A stretch of 64,000 nucleotides of DNA from Streptococcus canis (GCF_900636575.1 NZ_LR134293.1:319001-383000); one strand, 5' to 3'; shown: positions 38,581 to 47,930, counted from the stretch's first letter. Made by a program: numbers and translations. The notes: a model not told the origin generated them from the letters alone.

Positions 38581-38990
38581 ATGCTCTATGTTGGTATTGA
38601 TATTGCAAAAAACAAACACGATGTAGCCTGCATCAATCAAAATAGAGAGGCAGTCATATCAAACTTCAGATTTGATAATTCTTATCAAGGCTTTAATCAA
38701 TTGAAACAAAAGCTAGAACAACTATCTCCTATAACACAAGATGTCAAGATAGCACTTGAAAGTACAGGACATCTGGTGAAAAGTGGTTCTTCTCATCCAA
38801 GGCATGCCCTAATACAAGCTGCTAAACTCCTATCAATTTATTCACCGCACTTCAAGGCTTATTTAAGACTGAAAATCAGTCAAGAAAAGCATTATACTGT
38901 AGCTGTGACACATGTTCAAAAGAGTTTATTCGTCTGATTTATCACCTTCTCACAACTCATCAAACATTTGAGGAAACTAAAGTAAGATAA
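38581..38990 (+). pseudogene. IS110-family transposase, internally deleted and frameshifted
   Basis: The start MLYVGIDIAKNKHDVACIN is the DEDD RuvC-like N-terminus of IS110 transposases. After ALESTGH at about residue 65 the reading jumps directly to the C-terminal part (LIQAAKLLSIYSPHFKAYLR), so more than half of the usual 400 residues is missing. Near 38928 a frameshift separates VQKS from FIRLIYHLLTTHQTF. The element cannot move by itself. Confidence 0.8.
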
Positions 38991-39372
38991 AAACTATAAA
39001 ATCACGCATCATTTTAAAACTTGCTCAAGATGCAAGAGTTTTTGCATGTCTAAAATTGAGCATTTAGACTAAAAATAGTAACATAGTGAGGGCATTCTCC
39101 AGACGATTATCTAACTTGGTTATCAAGTTTATCGCAGTGAGGGTGCTTTTTATGATTTTTTAGAATTCTTCTTTTGACTTTTAAGATAGAATGCTTTTTT
39201 TCTCTATAAATTAAATGTTTAAGCATATTTCACATTTGCTCAAAGTAGGGATAACGTTATACTAATCTTAATTATGAGAAAGTTAAATTTATTTCACTTT
39301 ATCCCTATTTTCAACAATTACTAGTTATTTTTAAAAAAAATAATCCTATTATGCTAGGGTTAATCTCAAAGT
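38991..39372. other. A+T-rich spacer downstream of the IS110 remnant
   Basis: About 380 bp without a supported gene. A GTGAGGG(C/T)GCTTTT-type repeat pair occurs near 39085 and 39133. Otherwise low-complexity T-rich sequence. Confidence 0.4.
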
Positions 39373-39404
39373 AAAAAGAGGAAACTATAAGTCCCCCCTT
39401 TTTT
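39373..39404 (-). terminator. Terminator after the GRAB-like gene
   Basis: AAAAAGAGGAAACT pairs imperfectly with AGTCCCCCCTTTTTT. The minus-strand transcript ends in CTCTTTTT. Confidence 0.6.
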
Positions 39405-39425
39405 ATAATATAGTTGTTAGTAGAA

Positions 39426-40574
39426 CTAATCTTCTTTGCGTTTTGAAGAAACAGCAACCATACCTGCACCTGCCATAACTGCAAATGCTGCTGCTGTGAA
39501 GAATGGGTTCACAGATTCGCCTGTCGATGGAAGTTTCTTCTCATCTTTCTTAACTTCAGCTGGTTTGTTTTCAGGTTTAACTTCTGGCTTAACCTCTGGC
39601 TTAACCTCTGGTTTAACTTCTGGTTTAACCTCTGGTTTAACTTCCGGTTTAACCTCTGGTTTAACTTCCGGTTTAACCTCTGGTTTAGCTTCTGGTTCAA
39701 CCTCTGGTTTAGCTTCTGGTTCAACCTCTGGTTTAGCTTCTGGTTCAACCTCTGGTTTAGCTTCTGGTTCAACCTCTGGTTTAGCTAAGGAGTTAAGAAT
39801 AAGGTCTTTAAGCGCAACAACTCCTTCTACAGTCTTAGCATTGTTAATTTTGTTCTTATAAAAGTCACTAACACCCTGAGCATCTAACTCACGAATAGCC
39901 ATCTCCTTAGCTTCTGAAAGTTTAATTGATTTAAGGGTGTCTTCTGCTGAAGTTTGAGACTTCAAGAAATCAGATAAACCATCTGTTGCCTCTGAAATAC
40001 GTGCTTTTTTGGCTGACTCAACAACTTGTGCCTGAAGCTCCATAATTCCTTCAACAGTTTTAGCTTTATTAATAAGATTTTTATAGTAGTTGCTCACACC
40101 ATAACGATCGAATTCTTTTAGAGCAGCTTGCTTAGCTTGATCTAAAGCAGCAGCCTTCTCCCAAGCATCTGATGATTCTTTTTCTGCCTTTGCAAGTTCA
40201 TCTGCTTCTGCTTTAGCAGTATTTGCTTGATCCGCAGCAGCTTCCCATGCATCAGCATGAGTAGCTTCGTTAGTAACCTCCGCCTTTGCTGCTGCTTCTG
40301 ATTCTGCCTTAAATTCTGTTTCTGTCAAAACATTCTTAAATTCTTCTGGTTGTACAAGATCAGCTAACTTAGCCTTAGCTTCTTCAACATTGAAATCAGG
40401 ATAACGCACTTTTAATTCTTCAAACTTCTTCTCAGTATTAGCTTTCTCCCGAGCAGTCATGCTTCTTGTAGTTGCCGCAGAAACAGTGTTCGCACCAACT
40501 AGCACAGAAGCTGAAACAGCTGCTAAGCCAAATGCTGATTTTCTCAAGTAATACTTCATTTTCTTGGTTTCCAT
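39426..40574 (-). CDS. GRAB/protein G-related albumin-binding wall protein
   Basis: A 382-aa LPXTG protein. Signal peptide with [20 protein letters not shown], cleaved near residue 33. A charged N-terminal region (34-145) is Ala/Glu/Lys rich. Two three-helix GA albumin-binding modules follow: GA1 at about 147-188 ([20 protein letters not shown]) and GA2 at about 221-263, joined by the [20 protein letters not shown] linker also found in protein G. Residues 265-335 are proline-rich tandem repeats (KPEVEPEA, then KPEV units). LPSTG is at 348-352. No IgG-binding modules (TYKLILNGKTL type) are present. GA modules predict serum albumin binding. An alpha2-macroglobulin-binding role for the N-terminus is only by analogy with GRAB. 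Confidence 0.9.
   Translation of the reverse strand: METKKMKYYLRKSAFGLAAVSASVLVGANTVSAATTRSMTAREKANTEKKFEELKVRYPDFNVEEAKAKLADLVQPEEFKNVLTETEFKAESEAAAKAEVTNEATHADAWEAAADQANTAKAEADELAKAEKESSDAWEKAAALDQAKQAALKEFDRYGVSNYYKNLINKAKTVEGIMELQAQVVESAKKARISEATDGLSDFLKSQTSAEDTLKSIKLSEAKEMAIRELDAQGVSDFYKNKINNAKTVEGVVALKDLILNSLAKPEVEPEAKPEVEPEAKPEVEPEAKPEVEPEAKPEVKPEVKPEVKPEVKPEVKPEVKPEVKPEVKPEVKPENKPAEVKKDEKKLPSTGESVNPFFTAAAFAVMAGAGMVAVSSKRKED
39556..39785 (-). repeat. Coding tandem repeats (KPEVEPEA / KPEV units)
   Basis: In-frame 24-nt and 12-nt repeats inside the GRAB-like gene; copies are nearly identical at the DNA level, so copy number should vary by slippage or recombination. They encode the extended wall-spanning stalk. 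Confidence 0.9.
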
Positions 40575-40723
40575 TTTAAGTTCCTCTTTATAGATTAAAT
40601 TAAGAATTTTAAATTAAATTCTCTTATTAATAAGTATATACCTTTTATTAATGATAATCAATAGTTGAATTAAAATAAAAAAAATGAACTTATTTCCAAA
40701 GATTTGCAGAAAAACACTCACAA

Positions 40724-40790
40724 TGAAGTGCCCCCCAAAAGTTAGACAAATAATCTAATGAACGAGGTGCAGTTCAAACCCGGGCTATTT
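40724..40790. mobile_element. Possible insertion-sequence end remnant
   Basis: AGTGCCCCCCAAAAGTTAGAC at about 40727 resembles the terminal inverted repeat of IS3-family streptococcal elements. No transposase or matching second end is visible nearby, so this is at best a solo end. Confidence 0.3.
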
Positions 40791-40817
40791 TTATATATCT
40801 ATTTCCCTATTCCTAAA

Positions 40818-41372
40818 CTAATATCTAATGTCCTTAAATACTTCCCCCTCAAACTCAAATTTAACCACCCATGGAAAGACATGCTTAAGGGCATTAAAGG
40901 CTTCATACCTAAATTCTGGTTTATAATAATTAATGATGGTTGACAATGCCGTCCCATGTGTACCAATGACTACCGTTTGATTTTGGGATTCAGATAACAT
41001 ATGATTGAGAGCTTTAATATTTCTTTCTTGGACTTCTTGTAAACTTTCGCCATTTGGTAGTTTAAAGTTGAAATCCTCCCACTGTTTTTGAGCTATTTCA
41101 TTAAAATTTTTGACCCACTCATCAGAGAGTTTACGTTCTCGCAAGTCTGACAAAGTTATTATTTTCATGCCTCTACTTTTTGCTAGAGGAAGAATGGTAT
41201 CAACGGAACGTTTATAAGGACTACTGTAGCATTTATCAATTGGAATTGATGCAAATGCTTCAATTAATGCTTGGCTGGCTACTATGCCCTTCTCAGTTAG
41301 TTCACGAGTGACATCATCATGATTGTCATAGTTTGGCTCAGCATGGCGAATAAAATAAAATGTCGTTGTCAT
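40818..41372 (-). CDS. Histidine-phosphatase (phosphoglycerate mutase-like) protein
   Basis: A 184-aa member of the histidine phosphatase superfamily. N-terminal FYFIRHAEPNY has the RHA/RHG catalytic His, a conserved SSPYKRSVDT Arg is near residue 55 and the second His lies in VVIGTHGTALS. It is shorter than glycolytic GpmA (about 230 aa), so it is probably a small-molecule phosphatase. Substrate unknown. Confidence 0.85.
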   Translation of the reverse strand: MTTTFYFIRHAEPNYDNHDDVTRELTEKGIVASQALIEAFASIPIDKCYSSPYKRSVDTILPLAKSRGMKIITLSDLRERKLSDEWVKNFNEIAQKQWEDFNFKLPNGESLQEVQERNIKALNHMLSESQNQTVVIGTHGTALSTIINYYKPEFRYEAFNALKHVFPWVVKFEFEGEVFKDIRY

Positions 41373-41422
41373 ATAGCTTCTTTTTTACTATTATATCTCA
41401 AAAGATTTGTATAAGATCACAG

Positions 41423-41710
41423 TTAAAAAGTAAAGGAAACAGCAAGTGCAGACAATAATATGACTACCACCAACAAAATGGTATTTTCAATATTGGGACT
41501 CACATTCTTTAGAAAAACGTTTTTGCTTCCAGCAAATCCCCACTTATAATCACTGGGAACAAATAATTCCAATAAGAAACACAGAATAAGCGGAAGACTA
41601 CTTATTAACATCCCAAAGTGAGCTGCAGCAAGGTATGCACTTAATACAAGCAACATTAATTGACATAACTTAACCAATCTAATGGTTGATATCCTGTTAA
41701 TTGTTCTCAT
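41423..41710 (-). CDS. Small membrane protein, unknown function
   Basis: A 95-aa protein with a basic N-terminus and about three hydrophobic segments (LCQLMLLVLSAYLAA, ISSLPLILCFLLELF and ILLVVVILLSALAVSF). Located just upstream of the histidine-phosphatase gene on the same strand and possibly co-transcribed with it. No family recognised. Confidence 0.6.
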   Translation of the reverse strand: MRTINRISTIRLVKLCQLMLLVLSAYLAAAHFGMLISSLPLILCFLLELFVPSDYKWGFAGSKNVFLKNVSPNIENTILLVVVILLSALAVSFTF

Positions 41711-41907
41711 CAGGTAATCTCCTCAAATATTGAAAGCGCAATCCTACACTATCATTATATAGTAATCTTTTTATAAAAACAATATAAGGATGCCCTAATT
41801 ATTTTTGAGCATTTCAAGCACCTGCCACTATGATATAATAATATTAAGCGGCCTAGGCAATCACTAACAATTGAAGGTCTTATAGACTATGGAAGGAGCT
41901 TTACCCT

Positions 41908-42156
41908 ATTGAAAAAAACAAAGACGTCACTGAATGGGTAAAACAGATTGACACTATCTTAAATGCTAATGATATACGACATAATAATGCCCTAGTAAAA
42001 ATCCTTTTAAAAGCTAGAACAGCGATTGAAAAAGGAGAGCAAGGTGCATTAGCAAGACTAAGCAATGATATTTCTTAGTACCTTGTGGTAAACAGGTACC
42101 AAACACCTAAACCTATTATTGATCTTGCGCAACAAATAGCCAAGGAACCTCATTAA
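41908..42156 (+). pseudogene. Broken bacteriocin-immunity protein (enterocin A immunity-like)
   Basis: One frame of 83 codons reads VKQIDTILNANDI, VKILLKARTAIEKGEQ, ARLSNDIS, a TAG at 42076-42078, then YLVVNRYQTPKPIIDLAQQ and a TAA. The small helical pattern and the LS-x-YLV motif fit the EntA_Immun family. The in-frame TAG cuts it within that conserved motif. An ATT stands where ATG would be expected after AAGGAG, so the start may also be lost. Confidence 0.6.
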
Positions 42157-42186
42157 GAAAGAGGAAAACTAGCCTTTTTACAATCA

Positions 42187-42348
42187 TTAGCCCTCTCTCT
42201 TATTCACAGATAATCTTTTTTCTTTAAGATGGGATAAGGCATCTCTCATTTGCTTTTTCCAATTTCTCGGTAGTGATTGACTAGTCGAAAGAATAATGGA
42301 ACATCGTATTTGGTAATGGCGGATGACGTCGTCGATTTCAGATCTCAT
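42187..42348 (-). pseudogene. Unrecognised 53-codon remnant
   Basis: An open frame (MRSEIDDVIRHYQIRCSII... ending LSVNKREG) with natural-looking composition but no ribosome site and no start context. Probably the C-terminal end of a lost gene. Weak call. Confidence 0.2.
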
Positions 42349-42472
42349 TTCAGCTAGTTGACTGATAAACGTCTTATCCTACTTTAATATCTTTGGATGA
42401 GAGAGCTAGCGATTGCCAAAAGTCTTTTTGCTTTTATGTGGACTGATCAAGCAAAGACAGCTGGAAAATAGA

Positions 42473-42514
42473 CTCAAAAAGACTAACGGCCTTACCATCG
42501 TTAGTCTTTTTGAG
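42473..42514. terminator. Terminator of the kdp operon
   Basis: Perfect 16-bp inverted repeat (42473-42488 with 42499-42514), ten-base loop, symmetric A- and T-runs, so bidirectional. It lies about 90 bp past the stop of the TPR gene at the end of the kdp operon. Confidence 0.85.
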
Positions 42515-42606
42515 TGTTTTCGAGAACGTGACGTTCCTATTATCGCCAATCATAACCGTCAAACTATGGTCATCAAAGCAATAACATTTTCTACTTACTG
42601 CCATGA

Positions 42607-42972
42607 TTAGTGGCGCAAAAACAGGCGGTTAGCTACTCCTAAGCTACTGTGATGATGGAGGCAATCCTTTTTGTCGTAGGCACAGTGGCCGCTGGGAGAA
42701 AATGAGCCATAATGTTCTAGGTTGTATTCTGCGGGGAGATAGGTTGGGTCCAAGTCCAAAGCCACACGGAAGTGTTTCATGGCTAAAAGGTGATCCCCTT
42801 TTTCTTCCAGTAAGATCCCCATCAGATTATGGGGTTCAGGGAGATGGGGATTCTTTTTCATGTCATCAGCTAGCAACTCAAAACAGTCATTATATTTTCT
42901 CTTTGCAAGTAAGGCTTTCGTCTGATTAATGAGAAGTTTTCGGTCTATTTGTGTCTTTTTTACGAGTCGCAT
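42607..42972 (-). CDS. Small TPR protein at the end of the kdp operon
   Basis: A 121-aa protein with two tetratricopeptide-like units (YNDCFELLADDMKKNPHLPE and GDHLLAMKHFRVALDLDPTY) and a His/Cys-rich tail (HCAYDKKDCLHHHSS). It starts 55 bp after kdpC with no terminator between, so it is in the kdp transcript. ATG 42972 follows GAGG at proper distance; GTG 42978 is too close. TPRs mediate protein contacts; a role in potassium control is only inferred from position. Confidence 0.65.
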   Translation of the reverse strand: MRLVKKTQIDRKLLINQTKALLAKRKYNDCFELLADDMKKNPHLPEPHNLMGILLEEKGDHLLAMKHFRVALDLDPTYLPAEYNLEHYGSFSPSGHCAYDKKDCLHHHSSLGVANRLFLRH

Positions 42973-43027
42973 GATCACTACCTCTTTTTCATTTTTATCC
43001 TTCCATTTTAATCACTGTGTGTTTTAG

Positions 43028-43690
43028 TCAATCATCACTTGCAATCACAGCAATATGTCTTTTAAAAGGGTTTTGGTTCAGTTCTTTCTTGATAGCAAGG
43101 TTAACTTTTAAAACAGATACCCTGTCTTCACCTAGAAACCCCAAGACCTTTGTTGCTGTATGTGTGTTAATGATTTTGTTTAACCTAGCTGGACTAATCC
43201 CTGTTTCACTAGCAATACGAGGAATTTGTAGTTTGGCACTTTCTGGACTAATTTCTGGGTCTAGTCCTGAACCTGATGTTGTTACCAAATCAGCAGGGAT
43301 ATCTCCCACTGAAACGGTTGGGTTTTCTTTTAGGAAAAGTGCCAGTTCCTGTTGGACCCGTGCTTTTAGTTTGGGATTACTAGGAGCCAGATTTTGGGAA
43401 CCAGAAGTAATCACAAGCCTTTGTCCATTTGCTACTTCCTCACGAGGGTAGGTGTTGTAATGAATGGCAGATGGTCTGCCATGCAAAAAAGCAGCTGATG
43501 AAAACTCTTGACCAATTAAGGCTGAGCCAATCGGTTCCCCATGCTGCTTAATCTGACTACCATTGGCTTGGAAAGGAAACAGAAACTGCCCCAAGCCCGT
43601 AATCAGCAAAGGGTAAATGATTCCACAAACCGCCCCAAATAAAAGCGTTAGGCGGACAGGTCGTTTGAGGTAAGTGCATATTTTTGTCAT
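43028..43690 (-). CDS. kdpC: K+-transporting ATPase C chain KdpC
   Basis: A 220-aa subunit with one N-terminal membrane helix (LTLLFGAVCGIIYPLLITG), GSALIGQEF, FLHGRPSA and the diagnostic DLVTTSGSGLDPEISP. KdpC stabilises the KdpFABC complex and aids nucleotide binding. Unusually, 118 bp separate it from kdpB, and the ribosome site before the ATG is weak. Confidence 0.95.
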   Translation of the reverse strand: MTKICTYLKRPVRLTLLFGAVCGIIYPLLITGLGQFLFPFQANGSQIKQHGEPIGSALIGQEFSSAAFLHGRPSAIHYNTYPREEVANGQRLVITSGSQNLAPSNPKLKARVQQELALFLKENPTVSVGDIPADLVTTSGSGLDPEISPESAKLQIPRIASETGISPARLNKIINTHTATKVLGFLGEDRVSVLKVNLAIKKELNQNPFKRHIAVIASDD

Positions 43691-43720
43691 GGTTGTTGTT
43701 CATTCCTTTCATGTGCAACC

Positions 43721-43740
43721 AAAGGAAAGGCCACTTTTTT
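43721..43740. repeat. 20-bp copy of the emm promoter element
   Basis: AAAGGAAAGGCCACTTTTTT is identical to 3177-3196 in the emm promoter/Mga-binding region. Here it lies in the kdpB-kdpC gap, same orientation relative to the downstream gene. Confidence 0.6.
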
Positions 43741-43808
43741 AGCAAGTAAAGATTGACCATTCCTAAGCTGTTCTTTTCCTGAATGTCTTCTGGTATTGAA
43801 CTGTTTTG

Positions 43809-45878
43809 TTAGGATAAGCTCAGCAGGTGCAAGAGTGGGGCAATGCCCATATCAATGATTTTGATGCCAATAAATGGGACAAGGACTCCGCCTAAACCAT
43901 AAATCAACAGGTTATGGGCCAAGACTTTTTCTGACCGTTGAGGTTTGTAGGCAACGCCCTTCATGGCAATTGGTATTAAGAGGGGAATAATGATGGCATT
44001 GAAAATCAGAGCTGATAAAATAGCGCTGGAAGGTGTTGCTAATCCCATGATATTTAGTGCTTGCATTTGTGGAATGGCCACCATAAAAATCGCTGGAATA
44101 ATGGCAAAATATTTGGCAATATCATTGGCAATTGAAAAGGTAGTTAAGGCTCCTCGTGTCATTAATAATTGCTTCCCAATTTCAACAATATCAAGAATCT
44201 TAGTTGGATCACTGTCTAAATCTACCATATTAGCAGCTTCTTTGGCAGCACTTGTTCCAGAATTCATGGCAATACCAACGTCTGCTTGAGCGAGGGCTGG
44301 TGCATCATTGGTACCATCACCTGTCATGGCAACCACTTTTCCTAAGCGCTGCTCTTTTTTGATGGCTTCAATTTTGTCTTCTGGCTTGCATTCAGCAATA
44401 AAGCTATCAACGCCTGCCTCTTGAGCGATGGTTGCTGCGGTAAGAGGATTATCACCGGTACACATAACGGTTTTAATGCCCATTTCTCGTAAGCGGGCAA
44501 ATCGTTCAACTAAGCCAGGCTTGATGGTATCTTTGAGCTCAATCACGCCTAAAATAACCTGGCCATCAGCTACTGCTAAAGGAGTCCCTCCGGCTGAAGC
44601 GATCCCTTCACTAATAGCCTTCAAATCTTTTGGAATCACACCACCTTTTCCTTTGATATAATGGCTGATAGCGTCTGTGGCTCCCTTACGTATCATTCTC
44701 CCATTGGCAAGGTCAAGGCCGCTCATGCGTGTTTGGGCAGTAAAATCAATAAAGGTCATGTCGGCCGAAATAGGAGGAATCATTTCCCCATGCTCTTTGG
44801 CAAGGGTCACAATGGATTTTCCTTCTGGTGTGTCATCTTGTAAAGAACTGAGCATAGCTGCTGTCATTAAAGACTTTTGGCTCACACCAGCAACAGGAAC
44901 AAACTGCGCTGCCATGCGATTTCCAAAGGTAATAGTCCCTGTTTTGTCCAAAATCATAGTATCCACGTCCCCACTAGACTCCACTGCTTTTCCTGACATG
45001 GCAATCACATTGAATCGTGTGACGCGATCCATGCCTGCGATGCCAATTGCTGACAGGAGACCTCCAATCGTTGTTGGAATTAAGCACACGGTCAAAGCAA
45101 CAAGGGTGGTAACTGTAATCTTGATATGCAAAGCATTAGCAAGTGGGTACAAGCTCCCGATTACTATTAAGAAGATAATGGTTAAGCTGACTAGCAAGGT
45201 ATTCAAGGCAATTTCATTAGGGGTTTTCTGCCGAGAAGCGCCTTCCACTAAAGCAATCATTTTGTCTAAAAAGGACTCCCCAGCGCGTGAGGTCATTTTC
45301 AACTTGAGCCAGTCACTTGCAAGGGTTGTTCCTCCGGTTACGAAGGCAAAATCACCACCAGGTTCTTTGACCACTGGCGCTGATTCTCCTGTAATCGCCG
45401 ATTCGTCAACAGAGGCAATCCCTTCAATCACTTCGCCGTCACCGGGAATTATTTCGCCAGCTTTCACTAGAACGATATCCCCCTTTTGAAGATCAGTCGC
45501 TTCAATCCTTTCTTCACGAAAGGTTTGGCTGGCCTGATCGAACTGAAGTCGGCGGGCTGTCATGTTCTCTTGTGTCTTTTTTAAACTTTCGGCTTGTGCT
45601 TTTCCTCTTCCTTCCGCAATGGATTCAGCAAAGTTAGCAAATAGTAAGGTCAAGAGCAAAATGCCTGACACTATACCGTTGTATAATTGACTGCTTTGGC
45701 TGACTTGCTGAAGATCAGCGGGGATAATGGCTAAAAAGAAGGTCAGCACAAAACCAACTTCAACCACAAACATGACTGGATTTTTAATCATATAGCTAGG
45801 ACGAAGTTTTGCGACCGCCCCTTTGAGAGAACTGCGCAATATCTCTTGCGTTAAAAAATGCGTTTTCCTTGAAATCAT
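43809..45878 (-). CDS. kdpB: K+-transporting P-type ATPase KdpB
   Basis: A 689-aa catalytic subunit. Motifs: [10 protein letters not shown], the phosphorylation site [29 protein letters not shown] and [18 protein letters not shown]. Seven or so membrane helices. It hydrolyses ATP to drive K+ through KdpA. The start is placed at the ATG six bases after GAGG; an ATG at 45890 overlaps the kdpA stop and is possible by coupling. Confidence 0.96.
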   Translation of the reverse strand: MISRKTHFLTQEILRSSLKGAVAKLRPSYMIKNPVMFVVEVGFVLTFFLAIIPADLQQVSQSSQLYNGIVSGILLLTLLFANFAESIAEGRGKAQAESLKKTQENMTARRLQFDQASQTFREERIEATDLQKGDIVLVKAGEIIPGDGEVIEGIASVDESAITGESAPVVKEPGGDFAFVTGGTTLASDWLKLKMTSRAGESFLDKMIALVEGASRQKTPNEIALNTLLVSLTIIFLIVIGSLYPLANALHIKITVTTLVALTVCLIPTTIGGLLSAIGIAGMDRVTRFNVIAMSGKAVESSGDVDTMILDKTGTITFGNRMAAQFVPVAGVSQKSLMTAAMLSSLQDDTPEGKSIVTLAKEHGEMIPPISADMTFIDFTAQTRMSGLDLANGRMIRKGATDAISHYIKGKGGVIPKDLKAISEGIASAGGTPLAVADGQVILGVIELKDTIKPGLVERFARLREMGIKTVMCTGDNPLTAATIAQEAGVDSFIAECKPEDKIEAIKKEQRLGKVVAMTGDGTNDAPALAQADVGIAMNSGTSAAKEAANMVDLDSDPTKILDIVEIGKQLLMTRGALTTFSIANDIAKYFAIIPAIFMVAIPQMQALNIMGLATPSSAILSALIFNAIIIPLLIPIAMKGVAYKPQRSEKVLAHNLLIYGLGGVLVPFIGIKIIDMGIAPLLHLLSLS

Positions 45879-45886
45879 AATAAACC

Positions 45887-47623
45887 TCATTGTGTTAAAA
45901 ATTCAGCTAAAGGGCCTAGCACAAGAGCTGGCAAGAAAGTCAAGGCTGATATGATTAGCACTACCACCCCTAAACTAATGGTAAAGGTTCCTGTGTCTGT
46001 TTTTAAAGAGCCAAGGGAATCATTCACAGGTGGCTTTCTCATTAACGAACCAGCAATCGCCAACTGAAGAATCAAGGTCACATAGCGTCCCAAAAACATG
46101 GCTAATCCTGTGGACATATTCCAGAATAGAGTATTGTCTTTCAATCCTTCAAATCCTGATCCATTATTGGCGGAAGCTGAGGTGAATTGATAAATCACTT
46201 GTGATAAGCCATGAAAACCTGGATTGGTGACACTGCTAAGTCCTGCTGGTAATAAGACAGCTAAGGCTGAAAACCCTAGAATAATCACAGGATGAATCAT
46301 AATGCCTAAGGCAATTAAGGTCATCTCCTTACCTTCAATTTTTTTCCCTAAATAAACAGGTGTCCGTCCAATCATCAACCCACAGATAAAAACAGTCAGT
46401 AAAACGTACAGCATCATATTCATTAGGCCAACACCCTTACCACCAAAGATAACATTGAGCATCATGTTCATCATAGCTACTCCACCACTCAGAGGCGTCA
46501 AGGTATCGTGCATATTATTCACCGAACCCGTTGTAAAGGCCGTTGTTATTTCTGTAAAGAGGCCAGACATGGGAATACCGAACCGAACTTCCTTGCCCTC
46601 CATGCTTCCCATTGATTGGTTCAGACCTAACTGATGCAAGAAAGGATTCCCTTTACTTTCTGACCAAACAATCAGTGCTAACCCCACAACAAACAAGGAG
46701 AGCATAACAAGCAAAAGCGGTCTTGCTTGTCTGCCTAGCTGAACAGTCATGGGATTAGAGGAAACTTTCTGTAAGGAAGTAAGAGGATGGGATTCCTTTT
46801 TCTGCGCTGTAACCATATAGCCAAAGGCAACTAGCATTGACCCTGGCAACAACATCATTGACAGCATTTCTATAATATTTGTAATCACATTAGGGTTTTC
46901 AAAAGGAGTTGCTGAATTCGCCGCAAAAAAACCACCACCATTGGTTCCCAAGTGTTTAATGATTTCAAGAGAGGCAACTGGCCCCATTGCAATACCTTGT
47001 AAGTTGCCCTCCAAGGTGGTCACGTTTAACTCTTTTGCCAATGTTTGAGGAACTCCTTGTGAAATAAGCAGTAAGGCTCCCACGATTGAAAGGGGAAGTA
47101 AGACCCGAGTAATAACACGCACAAAGTCAACATAGAAATTCCCCATGTCTTGGTATTTTCCTGACACCCCTCTGATAAAGGCCATAGCAGCAGCATAGCC
47201 CGAAGCAGCTGAGGTAAACATCATAAAAGTAATAACCACCATCTGACTAAGAAAAGACAAATCCTTTTCACCAACGTAATCTTGTAAATTAGAATTAGTG
47301 ATAAAGGAGATGACCGTGTTAAAACTCAAGCTTGATTCTAATGAACCCACACGGTTGGGATTCAAAAAGAGAAAAGCTTGTGTTCGTAGAATCAGATAAG
47401 CCACTAGAGCCATAACAGCATTGGTTAAAACAAGAGCCACAGCATACTGTTTCCAAGTCATACCTTTTTTATCCACGTCAAGCAGCCTATAAATACCTCG
47501 ATCAATAGGGTCCATGATAGGATCTGCAAAAGTTTTTTGCTGACTAGCAACATGGTAAAGGTACTTTCCTGTTGGTAATATGAGAAGACAAGCTAATGCT
47601 AAGACAAAGATGATTTGTAACAT
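45887..47623 (-). CDS. kdpA: K+-transporting ATPase A chain KdpA
   Basis: A 578-aa channel-like subunit with about ten helices and four selectivity-filter-like loops, e.g. [50 protein letters not shown] and [14 protein letters not shown]. It forms the high-affinity K+ pore. Thirteen bp separate it from kdpF. Confidence 0.96.
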   Translation of the reverse strand: MLQIIFVLALACLLILPTGKYLYHVASQQKTFADPIMDPIDRGIYRLLDVDKKGMTWKQYAVALVLTNAVMALVAYLILRTQAFLFLNPNRVGSLESSLSFNTVISFITNSNLQDYVGEKDLSFLSQMVVITFMMFTSAASGYAAAMAFIRGVSGKYQDMGNFYVDFVRVITRVLLPLSIVGALLLISQGVPQTLAKELNVTTLEGNLQGIAMGPVASLEIIKHLGTNGGGFFAANSATPFENPNVITNIIEMLSMMLLPGSMLVAFGYMVTAQKKESHPLTSLQKVSSNPMTVQLGRQARPLLLVMLSLFVVGLALIVWSESKGNPFLHQLGLNQSMGSMEGKEVRFGIPMSGLFTEITTAFTTGSVNNMHDTLTPLSGGVAMMNMMLNVIFGGKGVGLMNMMLYVLLTVFICGLMIGRTPVYLGKKIEGKEMTLIALGIMIHPVIILGFSALAVLLPAGLSSVTNPGFHGLSQVIYQFTSASANNGSGFEGLKDNTLFWNMSTGLAMFLGRYVTLILQLAIAGSLMRKPPVNDSLGSLKTDTGTFTISLGVVVLIISALTFLPALVLGPLAEFLTQ

Positions 47624-47635
47624 CTCACATTCCTC

Positions 47636-47713
47636 CTAAAATCGCTCTGGGTGTAACAGAGCATAAAACAAATAACTGATTAATAAGCCAAGAATGATTC
47701 CTAATATTATCAT
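47636..47713 (-). CDS. kdpF: KdpF small subunit
   Basis: 25 codons: MIILGIILGLLISYLFYALL then HPERF. One hydrophobic helix ending in the YALxxPExF signature of KdpF, the lipid-like stabiliser of KdpFABC. GAGGGTGAT provides the ribosome site. Placed directly before kdpA, the canonical order. Confidence 0.9.
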   Translation of the reverse strand: MIILGIILGLLISYLFYALLHPERF

Positions 47714-47730
47714 GGTATCACCCTCTCTTT

Positions 47731-47829
47731 CTAATCATCTTTGAGTCGTTTGTCACACCAGGCAATAAAGCCAAGCACCAACAGAAAACTCAAAAACAAA
47801 ATGAAAAACATTATGACATCTACTAGCAT
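47731..47829 (-). CDS. 32-aa one-helix peptide upstream of kdpF
   Basis: Reads MLVDVIMFFILFLSFLLVLG, then FIAWCDKRLKDD. A single hydrophobic helix followed by WCDKRL. A strong ribosome site (AAGGAGGA) is five bases from the second of two tandem ATGs; the first is too close. It is the first gene of the kdpFABC transcript, 17 bp before kdpF. From memory, comparable short one-helix frames ending CDRL precede kdpF in other bacteria. Confidence 0.7.
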   Translation of the reverse strand: MLVDVIMFFILFLSFLLVLGFIAWCDKRLKDD

Positions 47830-47854
47830 CATATCCTCCTTCAACAATGTGATT

Positions 47855-47860
47855 ATTCTA
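47855..47860 (-). promoter_or_regulatory. -10 element of kdpFABC promoter
   Basis: Minus-strand TAGAAT. The matching -35 position (TACCAC) is poor, as expected for an activator-dependent promoter under the adjacent operator. Confidence 0.55.
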
Positions 47861-47871
47861 GCACTAAAGAA

Positions 47872-47919
47872 ATAAAGGTGGTATAAAGATTAAGTATGCC
47901 AGATAAAGATAATATAAAG
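47872..47919 (-). promoter_or_regulatory. Probable KdpE operator: four phased half-sites
   Basis: ATAAAG (CTTTAT on the transcribed orientation) at 47872, 47883, 47903 and 47914: two pairs of head-to-tail half-sites, each 11 bp apart, with the pairs 31 bp apart. OmpR-family regulators bind such direct repeats, and the site lies immediately upstream of the kdp -10. Confidence 0.75.
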
Positions 47920-47930
47920 ATTGACCCATT

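Noticed and set aside
39556..39785. Regular short repeats that could suggest a CRISPR array
   Set aside because: Repeats are contiguous, in frame and encode [12 protein letters not shown]; there are no unique spacers and no cas genes.
39436..39861. Plus-strand frame of repeated SGLTSG units
   Set aside because: It is the antisense shadow of the KPEV repeats in the GRAB-like gene; no ribosome site.
43557..43760. 67-codon frame overlapping the start of kdpC
   Set aside because: Overlaps kdpC in another frame; a leader-peptide role for its first codons is possible but unsupported.
44677..45489. 270-codon plus-strand frame opposite kdpB
   Set aside because: Antisense shadow of the conserved P-type ATPase core; no promoter or ribosome site.
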